Source: Nocardia blacklockiae (GTDB lineage: Bacteria; Actinomycetota; Actinomycetes; Mycobacteriales; Mycobacteriaceae). From it: a stretch of 64,000 nt of DNA. How positions within the stretch are numbered: the stretch's first letter is position 1; each line of letters begins with the position of its first letter. Location: assembly GCF_015477355.1 (NCBI RefSeq), contig NZ_JADLRJ010000002.1:1-64000 (forward strand). The letters run 5' to 3'. The notes under the pieces were generated by a model that saw only the letters and a list, made by a program, of their open reading frames with translations, searched no databases and was not told where the DNA came from. Position numbers and translations under genes: made by a program. This document shows, one piece after another, positions 18,016 to 27,273 of the stretch.

Positions 18016-18258
18016 CTATGCCTGATCCCTGCGTTCCGAGCCCGGCAGCGTATTCAAGACTCTGATGATTTCATCGACGAACTCGGGTGAAAGTACCAGC
18101 CCGCCCTCGCCCTGCTGGACGAATCCGACCGCCCGTTTGACTCCAAACCGCGCAAGCGCCTTCTCAAGTTCATGAAGCCGAATAGCGGTGGAAGGTTCCT
18201 CCGGCGCCGCCGAAGAATCAGAGTTTCCATTGGAACCGTTCATTGACGTTCCCGTCAT
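18016..18258 (-). CDS. small hypothetical protein
   Basis: An 80-residue acidic protein from ATG 18258, preceded by GGAG at a suitable distance. A Ser/Asn-rich start is followed by a helical part (RLHELEKALARFGVKRAVGFVQQGEGGLVLSPEFVDEIIRVLNTL). It lies before a notably AT-rich stretch (18240-18420), which may be its promoter. The family is not recognised. Confidence 0.5.
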   Translation of the reverse strand: MTGTSMNGSNGNSDSSAAPEEPSTAIRLHELEKALARFGVKRAVGFVQQGEGGLVLSPEFVDEIIRVLNTLPGSERRDQA

Positions 18259-18884
18259 TGTTATGTGCTCCGAACTAAACCGAAGCATTGACGATCGGAA
18301 TAGATGCCTGCATCCCATCGCACGCTAAATAACCCAAACTCTCCTCCCGAAAATCTAACTAGCGCTCGTTCGGGCGTCAATTCACATTTTGTGAAAATTC
18401 CGGATGGGTGTTCCGCAGCAAGCGCGAAGGCGCACAAAGACCTGCATGCAAACCAACCGAGGGTCGCCCATACTGGCGGTAGCGATCATCGGAAGACCTA
18501 TACAGTGTGGGACGTGGGTGTCAACAACTCGCGACGAAGAGTGACCCCGCAGGGAACCACCAAATCGCTGCGGGGTCAGTCTTCAGAAGTTGACGACACA
18601 CACCGAACACCGCCTCCGCCGGGCCCCGATAGAACTGTCCTGCGCCGGTGCCATGGACGCCAACTGGGTTGGCGGGCAACTGATTCACAAGCACTCCCCT
18701 TGCTCCTCACCATTGATGTGTCTGTGCACGAACGATGCATCTGGACGTCGCGGCCGCGTACTCCCGTGCGGTTGTGCGACATGCGTGTGCGGTAATACGC
18801 CCAGCTGAACCCGCCCTGCCCCGCATACACTCGGCTGACCACACGACGATCTGGGCCGGGAATCGCGGACGAGGACGGGCGGCG
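18259..18884. other. intergenic region with AT-rich stretch and a mini-element
   Basis: No supported gene. The first 160 bp are unusually AT-rich for this genome. The 80-bp IS30-derived mini-element lies at 18519-18598. The promoter of the XRE/NUDIX operon should lie in the last part. Confidence 0.5.
18519..18598. mobile_element. 80-bp miniature element made of IS30 ends
   Basis: The left end repeats the first 16 bases of the IS30 element at 10912 exactly (TGTCAACAACTCGCGA). The right 27 bases match its right end at 26 of 27 positions. Between them only 15 bases separate an internal perfect repeat, TGACCCCGCAG (18542-18552) and CTGCGGGGTCA (18568-18578). It can fold into one long hairpin. 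No coding capacity and no clear target duplication were seen. It could be moved in trans by the intact transposase 6 kb away. Confidence 0.8.
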
Positions 18885-20306
18885 ATGGGCAACACAGCAG
18901 GGCAGCGCCGGCGTTGCCAGGGGTGTGGCGGCCCGCTGGCGCGCGACAACACCACCAGCCGATGCGCGGCCTGCACGGGCAGCGCCCGCAACTACCTGCA
19001 CCGGCCACCGCCGCTGCCGCCGGGATTCTGGGATGACGCGACGGTGCGTGCCGCGCTGGCCGACCGGCACATGGGCCGAGTCATCGCCGCGTACCGCCGT
19101 CATCGCGGTCACCGCGTTCCGGTACGCCAAGCCGACGTCGCCGCCTGGGCCGGGTTGAGCCAAGCCCGGCTCAGCCGCCTCGAAACCGGCCCCGCGACAC
19201 AACGACTCGACGACCTCGTGTTCTGGGCACGGCTGCTCGATGTCCCGCCCCATCTGCTGTGGTTCCAGCTGCCCGGCATCCCGCACCCGGTTCTGGAACC
19301 GAGCCCCGAACCTGTCATCCCCGCCCGCGGTGGCCGCTACCGGTTGCTGCGCTTCGACGACCATCTGCCACCGGACGAGGCCGACCTCGCGGCGATGGAA
19401 ACCTTCCGTGACGCCGACCGCACCTACGGCGGCGGCCGCCTGTATGCCGAAGTGCTCGACTACTGGAACACCCGGCTCTCACCGCGGCTGTTCAGCGGCG
19501 ACGACGACCCCACCCCGAAAGTGTTCGCCGCCGCCGCCGGAATCGTCGAGATGGCCGGATGGATGGCCCACGACGCCGGCCGGGACAACCGGGCAGAACG
19601 GCAGTTCCGGCGCGCGTTGGATTTGTCGAAACTCGGCGGCGACCGCCAACTCACCGTCCACATCCATGCCAGCCGCGCGCATCTGGCCTTGCACGATCGC
19701 CGGCCCGCCGACGCGATTCGCCACGCCTACGACGCCGAGATGGCACTGTCCAAAGCGCCGTCCAACCCCGAACTCACCGCCCGGGTGCTCGCGATGCAGG
19801 CCCGCGGGCTCGCCGCGCTCGGCGAAGCACGACAGGCCCGCCGGCTCCTCGACCGCGCTGAACAGACCCTCGACACCGCGATGCCCGCCGTGCTGTCGCC
19901 CTGGATCAGTAGGTTCGATCTCGGCTCGCTCGCCAGTGAAGCCGCCCGCAGCCTCCGCCACCTCGGCGCCCTCACCGCCGCCGCGCGCGCCGCACAGCGC
20001 ATCATCGACCTGCGCCCACCCGACCGTGGCCGCAGCCGCGCCCTCGGCCAGCTCACCCTCGCTGCCATCCTCACCGACCAGGACCATCCCGACCACGCCT
20101 GCGCCATCGCCCGTGATGTTCTCACCCGCACCGGTGAACTGGCCTCCTACCCGGTCGTGCACCACTTCACCGATCTGCGCACCCGGCTCGAGCGTTTCCG
20201 CAGCCCGACGGTCACCGAATTCCTCGACAGTCTCGACCAAGCCCTGCGCACCAAGACCTGGATCCCCGCCCCGACCAACCACGGCGCACGCGTACGTGAT
20301 CGGTGA
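18885..20306 (+). CDS. XRE-family regulator with zinc-ribbon-like start and TPR-like domain
   Basis: A 473-residue protein. A short N-terminal Cys motif (CQGCGGP ... CAAC, residues about 10-33) could bind zinc. An XRE HTH follows (VPVRQADVAAWAGLSQARLSRLETGPATQRLDDLVFWARLL), then a long helical repeat region (about 200-450) with alternating A/L/R helices typical of TPR sensor domains. ATG 18885 follows an AGGACGGGCGGCG stretch. The stop overlaps the NUDIX start, so the two are co-translated; it probably regulates the downstream locus. Confidence 0.8.
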   Translation: MGNTAGQRRRCQGCGGPLARDNTTSRCAACTGSARNYLHRPPPLPPGFWDDATVRAALADRHMGRVIAAYRRHRGHRVPVRQADVAAWAGLSQARLSRLETGPATQRLDDLVFWARLLDVPPHLLWFQLPGIPHPVLEPSPEPVIPARGGRYRLLRFDDHLPPDEADLAAMETFRDADRTYGGGRLYAEVLDYWNTRLSPRLFSGDDDPTPKVFAAAAGIVEMAGWMAHDAGRDNRAERQFRRALDLSKLGGDRQLTVHIHASRAHLALHDRRPADAIRHAYDAEMALSKAPSNPELTARVLAMQARGLAALGEARQARRLLDRAEQTLDTAMPAVLSPWISRFDLGSLASEAARSLRHLGALTAAARAAQRIIDLRPPDRGRSRALGQLTLAAILTDQDHPDHACAIARDVLTRTGELASYPVVHHFTDLRTRLERFRSPTVTEFLDSLDQALRTKTWIPAPTNHGARVRDR

Positions 20307-20860
20307 TGTCATTGAACTCTGTGCACCAACCACTGTGGGAACGCGACCCCGACGCCTACCGCGCGCACCTCGCCGAAGGCAACGCCAGCCAGCCACGCAA
20401 ACGCGTCGGCGCCGACGGCCTGATCTTCGACGAGCACGGACGCATCCTGCTCGTGGACCCCAACTACAAACCCGACTGGGACCTGCCCGGCGGCATGGCT
20501 GAGAACAACGAACCACCCGACCACGCACTGCGACGTGAACTCCGCGAAGAACTCGGACTACAACCGGTCTCCGGCCTCACCCTGCTCTGCGTCGACTGGG
20601 TCTCTCCGCACGGAGTCTGGGACGACTCGCTGATGTTCATCTTCGACGTCGGGCCGCTGACCCCCACACAGATCAACAACCTGCGGCTTGCCGACGACGA
20701 GCTCGACGCATTCGACTTCTGCACCCCCGATCAGGCAGCACACCGCCTGCGGCCATACGTGTGGGACCGCGTCACCGCCGCCCTCGACGCCCGCAACACT
20801 GGCCACGTCGCCTACCTCCACGACGGACGAACCCTCCACCGGCCCGACACCACACGCTGA
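20306..20860 (+). CDS. NUDIX hydrolase
   Basis: A 184-residue NUDIX enzyme with a canonical box: Gly63, Glu69, then Arg77-Glu78-Leu-Arg-Glu81-Glu82-Leu-Gly84, fitting GX5EX7REUXEEXGU. Such enzymes hydrolyse nucleoside diphosphate-linked compounds. ATG 20306 shares its A with the TGA of the XRE gene. The neighbourhood of sugar-nucleotide and radical SAM genes suggests a nucleotide-derived substrate, but this is inference. Confidence 0.9.
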   Translation: MSLNSVHQPLWERDPDAYRAHLAEGNASQPRKRVGADGLIFDEHGRILLVDPNYKPDWDLPGGMAENNEPPDHALRRELREELGLQPVSGLTLLCVDWVSPHGVWDDSLMFIFDVGPLTPTQINNLRLADDELDAFDFCTPDQAAHRLRPYVWDRVTAALDARNTGHVAYLHDGRTLHRPDTTR

Positions 20861-20944
20861 CAGCCCATCAGTGAAATCGCAGGGGCACACCGAAGGACCC
20901 GGCTTTCCGCGCGACACCAGCGATGAAGAGAACCCACCATTGTC

Positions 20945-21010
20945 GTGAAAGGCATCGTTCTCGCGGGCGGCACAGGAAGCCGCCCTACGCCGCTGACTCG
21001 CATCACGCAT
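20945..21010 (+). pseudogene. rmlA: rmlA 5' fragment (glucose-1-phosphate thymidylyltransferase)
   Basis: Starting at GTG 20945 the frame reads MKGIVLAGGTGSRPTPLTRI and then TH, which is the N-terminal nucleotide-binding loop of RmlA-type nucleotidyltransferases (consensus MKGIILAGGxGSRLxPLT). After 22 codons the similarity stops and the sequence runs into the end of the opposite-strand gene at 21033. About 270 codons are missing, so this is a deletion scar. It implies a dTDP-sugar pathway in the ancestral locus. Confidence 0.65.
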
Positions 21011-21032
21011 GATCGGTCGACGGTCTCGATGT

Positions 21033-22394
21033 TCATGCGGCGTAGCGGCGGGTGGCGGCCGCGCGGTCGAGCCGGTCGAGGGTGAGCAGGTCGTCAATGA
21101 GGTTCCGATCGGTGACATGCCGGTCGATGACCTCGCGCAGAAGCTCGTCACCGTATTCGGAGAGGTGCACCCCGTCGCTCCACACGCTGGGCGAACCGGC
21201 GGTCGGGGCGGTGGGCTGCCATCCGAGGCAGGTAGCCGCGTAGACGACAGGCTCCCATACGTCGATGAAGTGGGCGTTCGCGTCGTCGGCAGCGCGGCGG
21301 GCGCACCGGTTATAGGCGTGCAGGTCGGTGTTGGCGGCGGCGACGTCGATGCCGGGTTCCCAGCCCATCGGTGGTTCCCCGACCACGATGACGCGCCGGG
21401 ATCGGCTGGTGAGGAGGTCGAGGGCGGCGCGGAGGTTGGTGTCGTATTCCTCGATGCCCACGGCTTCATCGAGCCGGCCTTGGTGGTGACGCCAGACGTC
21501 GTTGATGCCGACACCGAGGACGGCGAGGTCCCATCGCCCGCCTGCGTCGACCGCCGCGCGGAGGTTGGCGAGGACGTGCCGGGAGGTCGCGCCGCCTTCG
21601 CCGCGGTTGTCGGAGGTAAGGCTGAGCCACGGGTAGCGCGCTTGCCAGGTGGTGGTCAGGGCGTGGACGTAGCCGCGGTGGCGCCATTCGGTGACCTCGA
21701 CCTGTTCTCCGATCGCGGGCAGGTCGGCTTGGGTCGACAGGCGGGGGTGGTGGGCTTCGTAGTGCTCCATCAGACTGGTGCCGAACCAGCCGATGCGCAG
21801 TTCACGACGGGGGTGGCCGGGGTCGAGCGGGCCGGGGTGGCGGGCGGTGACGCGGGCGGGCACGCCGACGGCGGTGACGTTGGGCGGCAGCGAGGCGGTC
21901 ACGACGGCGTTGGCGCCGATGCGTGTGTTCTGGCCGATGGTGATTCCGGCGGTGATGCTGACCTTGTTCGACACGACCGCGCCGGGTTCGATGGTGATCG
22001 GCGCGGCCTCGAATCCGCTGGCCCAGGGCGTGTTCGGCTGGCCGGCGGTGAGGGTGTCGGGGGTGCGGGCGCGGTGGTTGTGGTCGTGGATGTCGACCAT
22101 GTTGGAGATGCCGGTGCCGCGGCCGATGCTGATGCGGGTCATGGCGGACAGGACGACGTTTTCGCCGATCGCGACGTCGTCGCCGATGATGATGTGTCCG
22201 CCGGTGTTGGCTTGCAGGGTGGTGCCGCGGCGGATGGTGACCCGGTCGCCGAGGGTGATGGTGGCACCGGGGTCGATGACGAAGTCGACGTCGGCGGCGA
22301 GGTCGCAGTCGGTGCCGATGCGCACCGCGTCGCCGTGGTGGTCGCGGAGCCGGTCGATGAGGGTGCTCGTGGCGGTGTCGGTCACGGTGGTCAT
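21033..22394 (-). CDS. bifunctional hexapeptide acyltransferase / SGNH hydrolase
   Basis: A 453-residue fusion. Residues 1-190 form a left-handed beta-helix acyltransferase of the LbH type: repeated hexapeptides (GATITLGDRVTIRRGTTL, IGDDVAIGENVVLSAM, ISIGRGTGISNMVDIHDHNH, GAVVSNKVSITAGITIGQNT, IGANAVVTASLPPNVTAVGVPAR), with His residues at 103-105 region as likely catalytic base. Residues 200-453 form an SGNH/GDSL hydrolase: GWFGTSLME (block I Ser), LGVGINDVW (block III Asn) and SDGVHLSEYG (block V Asp/His). It could add and remove or shuttle an acyl group on a sugar. It is followed by the carbamoyltransferase remnant upstream on the same strand. Confidence 0.82.
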   Translation of the reverse strand: MTTVTDTATSTLIDRLRDHHGDAVRIGTDCDLAADVDFVIDPGATITLGDRVTIRRGTTLQANTGGHIIIGDDVAIGENVVLSAMTRISIGRGTGISNMVDIHDHNHRARTPDTLTAGQPNTPWASGFEAAPITIEPGAVVSNKVSITAGITIGQNTRIGANAVVTASLPPNVTAVGVPARVTARHPGPLDPGHPRRELRIGWFGTSLMEHYEAHHPRLSTQADLPAIGEQVEVTEWRHRGYVHALTTTWQARYPWLSLTSDNRGEGGATSRHVLANLRAAVDAGGRWDLAVLGVGINDVWRHHQGRLDEAVGIEEYDTNLRAALDLLTSRSRRVIVVGEPPMGWEPGIDVAAANTDLHAYNRCARRAADDANAHFIDVWEPVVYAATCLGWQPTAPTAGSPSVWSDGVHLSEYGDELLREVIDRHVTDRNLIDDLLTLDRLDRAAATRRYAA

Positions 22395-22422
22395 GATCCC
22401 TTGTCGTGGTGGTCGGGTGTGG

Positions 22423-23154
22423 CTATCGGCGGGTGCTGGCGTGGGGTGGGGTGATCAGGTAGTCGCCGATCACGAGGGCGTCCAGGCCGAGGCTGGCGCC
22501 GGTGCGCAAGGCGTCGGCCGGGGTTTCGACGATCGGTTCGCCGGGACCGATGAAGCTGGTGTTGAGGACGACACCGATGCCGGTCTCGGCTTCGAATGCC
22601 TCGAGCAGGCGCGCGTAGGCCGGTTGCACGTCGGGGTCGACGCGGTGCGGGCGGGTGGTGCCGTCGGCGTGGACGACCGCCGGAATCTGTTGGCGAGCAC
22701 GGGTTGTGGTGTCGTGGGCGACGATCATGAATTCTGCCGGAGCGTTCGGCGTGGTCGTCCACGGCCCGAGGTCGAGCATGCTCGGCGCGAGCGGCCGCCA
22801 CAGTCCGCGGCGCTTGATATCGCGGTTGACGCGGTCGCGCGCGGCGACCGCGCGAGGGTCGGCGAGGATGCTGCGGGCTCCGAGTGCGCGGGGCCCGGCT
22901 TCGGCGCGGCCCTGGTGCCAGCCGATGATCTTGCCGTCGGCCAGCAGCCGCGCGGCCGCGGCGGCGATCTCGGGTGGGGTGGTGTAGTCGGCGCCGGCGG
23001 AGTGCAGGGCGGTCTCGATGGCGCGGTTGGTGTAGGCCGGGCCGAGCAGGGCATGGGTTTGGCGAGGTCCGGGCACGGTGTGGTCCCCGCGCCGGTTCGG
23101 AATGCGCGGCGGCCGGGAGGAGGAGGCCGCTGGATTCCACTCAGACCCGCGCAT
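22423..23154 (-). pseudogene. carbamoyltransferase, C-terminal half only
   Basis: This 243-residue frame matches the C-terminal YrdC-like domain of O-carbamoyltransferases (TobZ/NovN type): LGPAYTNRAIETAL at its start, then GWHQGRAEAGPRALGARSILADPR, RDIKRRGLWRPLAPSML, and GVVLNTSFIGPGEPIVETPADA. The N-terminal Kae1-like domain of about 330 residues, which carries the transfer site, is absent. No frame upstream of 23154 shows it. The fragment alone could at best make carbamoyl-adenylate. It lies 28 bp before the acyltransferase/SGNH gene on the same strand. Confidence 0.7.
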
Positions 23155-23315
23155 GGTTCCTGCACGCTCAGGCCGAACTCGCGCGCTAACGCCCCGGCCG
23201 GTGCAGGTCGTGAGCTACGGTGGCTATCCGAACTCGGCGGTCCACGCGAGGCGATCAGAATCGCGACGAGTTGCGTGCGCAACACAGATCTGGCCGCGGC
23301 GGGCAGTCTGTGTCC

Positions 23316-23738
23316 ATGGGGAAATCAACGCTGCTTGTCGATGTCCTGGGGTTCCCGCACCGCTGTGTGCGGTGTGGGCGTGAGCAAAACTGGGTATGGG
23401 CGGTCCAAGCGCGGGCGCTCGGACGAGATGGAATGGTCGAAGCGGTCGCGACCGATCAGGAGCTGCCCGTCCACATCGCGCGTAGTGTGCTGATGGCCGC
23501 CGGGCACCCCGACATGGCGGCGCTGCTGGGGCAACGGTGTGAACGTGGGCGCAGTTTCAATCCGAACATCTGCGCGAACTGCGGGCACCAGGAGCGCTGG
23601 CACGCTTTCGAAACCGTTGTGGTCTCCGGATTTCACGCTCCTCGCGTCCGGGTCGCCAGCGCGTCTCATCCCGTCCCCGAGTGGCGCCAACTGATGCAGT
23701 CGCTGCGCAACTACGAATGCTGGTACGTCGGCCGGTGA
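23316..23738 (+). CDS. small zinc-ribbon-like hypothetical protein
   Basis: A 140-residue protein with two Cys pairs, HRCVRCGREQ near the start and NICANCGHQERWH around 87-98, plausibly one zinc site. Between them lies a helical part. The C-terminus is basic with aromatic residues (LMQSLRNYECWYVGR). ATG 23316 is chosen because the Cys motif begins soon after. No catalytic motif is visible. Confidence 0.6.
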   Translation: MGKSTLLVDVLGFPHRCVRCGREQNWVWAVQARALGRDGMVEAVATDQELPVHIARSVLMAAGHPDMAALLGQRCERGRSFNPNICANCGHQERWHAFETVVVSGFHAPRVRVASASHPVPEWRQLMQSLRNYECWYVGR

Positions 23739-23863
23739 TAGGCCTGCGCCAGGACATGATGGGGCTACCCCACTGGGGCACAACAATCCACGGGAAGGCG
23801 CCTGTCGGCGCGGTGGGCGGATGGTGACAACCTCCGGTGGGTGCTCGATGGCATCCTGAGGTC

Positions 23864-24923
23864 GTGGCTGAGGAGTCCGATCCGGCGGGTGCCGGACAGC
23901 AGGCGTCCGGGTCGGATGCTGCGGCCGCGACACGGTCGCCGTTGCTGGGCCCGGACCTGCTGTATCGGCGGGCTTGCTCGCAGCCAGACGGTGCGGCGGG
24001 TTTCTACAATCGCAATGTTCGTGTGACCGTCGGTGAGCGAGCGGTCAATGTGCGGGTCCCCGTCGATGGTGCCGACATGATGGATTACCGCCAGTGGCCC
24101 GAGGCGGAGTTTCTGGCGGTCGTCGCCTCGCACGTGACCACGGTTCCCGCCCTGCATTGGGTGTCGGTGTCCCCGGCGTACCAGATTCACGGGTCATCGA
24201 CGGCGAGGTGCTCGACAAGGTTGCACCGCGCGGACACCCGCTGCCGGTTCATGTTCCCGCCGATGTCGCGCGATTGTTCGGGCAGCTGCGCGCCATCCGC
24301 CGCGAGGCGCTGCCACCGACCCCGGGCGGGCTCGATGACGATCCGCAGCGATTCGCCCGCCGGGTGTGGAGTGCGTCGCGCCGGGCGTATGGGGACCATG
24401 CCCGCGCTCACGACCGGCTGTTGCGGCGGTTGCAGATTCCGCGCGATCCCTTCGAGCCGTTGGACGGGTTGTGGGATGGGTTGCAGCAAAGGCGGTTCCG
24501 GCTCGCGCATGGTGATCTGCACCGCAAGAACATGATCATCCGTGATGGGGAGACGGTCTTTCTGGATTGGGAGCTGGCGCTCTACGGTGATCCGCTCTAC
24601 GACGTCGCGGTCCATCTGCACAAGATGAGCTACCTGGCCGCGGAGCGGGAACGATTCGTCTCGGCGTGGACGGTCGCCGAACCGGGCGCCGCGCATCGCG
24701 GGTGGGAACACGATGTGGAGATCTACCTCGTCCATGAGCGGATCAAATCGGCTGTCCTCGACGCTGTCCGCTACGCCAAGATCATCGCCGAAGGTCGTTG
24801 TTCCCGGAGGATGAGCGTCTGCTGGTGCGGAAGCTGACACGGAAATTGCAGGCCGCGGCGCCGGTGTGGGGTTTGCCCGTGTCGATCGACGAAGCCGGCG
24901 TCGACGCGGCGCTGCAGGACTGA
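23864..24923 (+). pseudogene. aminoglycoside/choline kinase-like phosphotransferase with two frameshifts
   Basis: Three successive frames make one phosphotransferase of the APH fold. Frame 1 runs from GTG 23864 to about 24190 (YNRNVRVTVGERAVNVRVPV ... SPAYQIH). Frame 2 continues VIDGEVLDKVAPRG and contains the Brenner motif LAHGDLHRKNMIIRDGE with LDWELALYGDPLYDVAVH. Near 24790 the frame changes again to LFPEDERLLVRKLTRKLQAAAPVWGLPVSI and stops at 24921-24923. Joined in this way the protein would be about 350 residues and complete. Either the gene is dead or the assembly has two single-base errors. It lies just before the GT2 gene, fitting a sugar-modifying locus. Confidence 0.75.
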
Positions 24924-24985
24924 GTCCGATCGCGGTCGTGACCGGGGCGCGAGGGTGAAGGGTTGCTCGGCCGGAGGGGCTGAGT

Positions 24986-25891
24986 GTGGGTGCGGTGGGT
25001 GATAAGTTGCCGGTCATGCCCAGCGCGCAAGAGAAGACGGTCGGCTTGGTTCTGGTCACGTATCAGAGTGCGGAGGATCTACCCGGCTTCCTGGAAACGC
25101 TGCCTTCGGCGGTGGAACCGTATGCGCTGGAGGTGATCGGGGTCGACAACGTGTCGACCGACGGCGGCGCCGATATCGTCGAGGAATTCGGCGGCCGGGT
25201 GATCCGCAACAGCCGCAATGTCGGTTTGGCGGCGGCGATCAATCAGGGCGCGGCCGCGACCGATGCGGAGTGGATCCTCGTCGCCAATCCCGACACCCAG
25301 TTGTCGGCGGGTTCGATTGCGGCGCTGGTTGATTCGGCCGCCGCCGATGACCAGATCGGGATGATCGGCCCACGGATCGCCCGCCTGGACGGGGAACCGT
25401 ATCCGAGCGGGCGGCGGTTCCCGTCGCTGGCGGTCGGTATCGCGCACGCGCTGCTGGGCGGGATCTGGCCGTCGAACCCGGCGACCCGACGCTACTTCGG
25501 CACGCCGGTGACCACGCTCGGGGACGTGGACTGGATCTCCGGGTGCTGCATGCTTTTTCGGCGCGAGGCCTTCGATGCGGTGGGCGGGTTCGACGACCGG
25601 TACTTCCTGTATTTCGAGGAAACGAAGATGGCCCTCGATATGCATCGGGGCGGGTGGCGTGTCGTGCTCGACCCCAGCGTCGAGATCCGCCACCGCGAGG
25701 GCGGCAGCATGCGGTCTGCGCCGTTCCGCAAGGTCCGCACCCATCACCGCTCCGCGCTTCGGTTCTACTGCGACTACCACCAGGGCTCGCCGTGGATCGT
25801 GTTCGCGCCGCTCGTCGCGGCCGGCCTCGTCGTGCGCGGCGCGGTGGCGATCGTGCGGACCGCCATCGCGCAACGCTTGACCCGCGGCTAG
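24986..25891 (+). CDS. family 2 glycosyltransferase, rhamnosyltransferase-like
   Basis: A 301-residue GT2 enzyme of the WbbL/rhamnosyltransferase type. The N-terminal GT-A fold reads GLVLVTYQSAEDLPGFLETL and VIGVDNVSTDGGADIV; the nucleotide/metal site is LVANPDTQLS. The acceptor region has WISGCCMLFRREAFDAVGGFDDRYFLYFEETKMALDMHRGG, with EET replacing the usual EED. A C-terminal hydrophobic helix (WIVFAPLVAAGLVVRGAVAIVRTAIA) may attach it to the membrane. GTG 24986 has GGAGGGG 6 bp upstream. Its TAG stop overlaps the stop of the converging radical SAM gene. Confidence 0.88.
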   Translation: MGAVGDKLPVMPSAQEKTVGLVLVTYQSAEDLPGFLETLPSAVEPYALEVIGVDNVSTDGGADIVEEFGGRVIRNSRNVGLAAAINQGAAATDAEWILVANPDTQLSAGSIAALVDSAAADDQIGMIGPRIARLDGEPYPSGRRFPSLAVGIAHALLGGIWPSNPATRRYFGTPVTTLGDVDWISGCCMLFRREAFDAVGGFDDRYFLYFEETKMALDMHRGGWRVVLDPSVEIRHREGGSMRSAPFRKVRTHHRSALRFYCDYHQGSPWIVFAPLVAAGLVVRGAVAIVRTAIAQRLTRG

Positions 25892-27273
25892 CCGAAGGGC
25901 TGATCAGCGAGCTCGATACCGGTGGTGAGGTCGGCGAGCAGTTTGTGCACGATCTTGTTGCCGGTGCGGGAGCTGGGCATGCATTGGGCGCAGTCGTCGC
26001 TGATCGCGCGCCCGGCGGAGACCGCGACCACCTCCAGTAGCCGCGACCCTTTGATGTCGCCGAGGGTGTATCCGGTGGCCGCGAAGCGTGGTTCGGCTTT
26101 CAGATCGCATGGGGTGAGATGCCCGTAGGGGCCGATGGTGGGCCGGAAGTAGCGGCCCAGGCATTCGCTGGTGCGGGATCGGTCCGGTGTGACGCCGTTG
26201 GCCAGGGCGGCCAGTTCGTCACCGATGTCGACGCGAGTGGGCGCGCCCGGGCGGGTGCGTAGCGTGCGGATCTGGCTGGCGACCGCGGCGTTCTGGTCGG
26301 CGGTGAGGGCGTCGGTGACATCGACTTCGTCTTTACGCAGGTCGAGCCAGTCCGCGCCGATGGTGTCGGCGTAGTCGGTCATGGCCAGGATCTGGTCGTA
26401 GTTGAACGGCTGGATGACGAACCCGATCCCGACCTCGGGAAGGTGATCGCGTCGCTCGCGACGCAGGGCAGTCAAGTTCGCGGTGACCCGGTCCAGGGCG
26501 CGCTGGGCGGGCCGGGTGCCCGCGATCCGGTCGTAGACCTCGGGGTCGGGGGAGTGGATGCTGAACCGGATCCGGTGACAGCGCAGCAGCGCGTCGAACA
26601 GCGCGCCGCCGGGCCGGATACTGAATCCCGTGGTGTAGGTGTGGATTTCGAAGCCGAGATCGGCGGCACGATGCAGAATGACCGGGAGGTCGGGATTGAT
26701 CAGGGCCTCGCCGCCGCCGGAGACGACCAGCCGCCGCACGCCCCCGTCACGCAGCTCGCCGAGCAGCCGCAGCCAGTCCTCGACGTCCATCAACCCGCCG
26801 GTGTCGAGCTGGCGGGTCGCGTAGGTGAGGGCCTGCTGGTCCGACCACAGGCACATGCTGCACCGGTAGTTGCAGGTGCCGCGGGTGGGGTGGATCTCCA
26901 TCGTGTCGCCCAGCACCGGCCGATGTTCCAGTATCGCGGCGGGCACCTCGGGGCGGCGGCGCCACTCGGCCACGGTCGTCGCGGCGAACGCCCACCGCAT
27001 CCGGTGCGGATAGAACCATGAGCCCGTCAACGCCGCGACCTGACCACTGGAGCGGGCGAACCGATACGCCGCCACGACGGCCTCAAGATCGCCGCCGAGA
27101 TCGGCGGCGAGGTCAGCGGCCGGGGTGTGCGGGGCGGCGAGGTGGCAAGCCAGCGCCCGGCGCACCGCCGGATCGGCGGGGGCGTGATCGGTGACCGCGG
27201 TGGACAACGCGGCCAGGCCGGGATCAGCGTGCAGATAGTGCTGGGCGGCCTCGACGACGGTTGCGATGCTCAC
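25888..27273 (-). CDS. radical SAM enzyme with C-terminal cysteine motif
   Basis: A 461-residue radical SAM protein. Residues 1-115 form a helical lead domain. The 4Fe-4S motif is GTCNYRCSMCLWS (Cys134, Cys138, Cys141), followed by VSGGGEALINP (the GGE-like SAM site). Past residue 365 there are further Cys residues (SECLGRYFRPTIGPYGHLTPCD and DDCAQCMPS), as in SPASM/Twitch auxiliary-cluster enzymes. It overlaps the upstream radical SAM gene by 4 bp (ATGA), so the two are co-translated. It likely performs radical chemistry on a peptide or small molecule; the substrate is unknown. Confidence 0.85.
   Translation of the reverse strand: MSIATVVEAAQHYLHADPGLAALSTAVTDHAPADPAVRRALACHLAAPHTPAADLAADLGGDLEAVVAAYRFARSSGQVAALTGSWFYPHRMRWAFAATTVAEWRRRPEVPAAILEHRPVLGDTMEIHPTRGTCNYRCSMCLWSDQQALTYATRQLDTGGLMDVEDWLRLLGELRDGGVRRLVVSGGGEALINPDLPVILHRAADLGFEIHTYTTGFSIRPGGALFDALLRCHRIRFSIHSPDPEVYDRIAGTRPAQRALDRVTANLTALRRERRDHLPEVGIGFVIQPFNYDQILAMTDYADTIGADWLDLRKDEVDVTDALTADQNAAVASQIRTLRTRPGAPTRVDIGDELAALANGVTPDRSRTSECLGRYFRPTIGPYGHLTPCDLKAEPRFAATGYTLGDIKGSRLLEVVAVSAGRAISDDCAQCMPSSRTGNKIVHKLLADLTTGIELADQPFG

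Noticed and set aside
21778-23493. 571-codon forward frame across the acyltransferase and carbamoyltransferase genes
   Set aside because: Antisense to two recognised proteins; Val/Gly/Asp repeats without domain.
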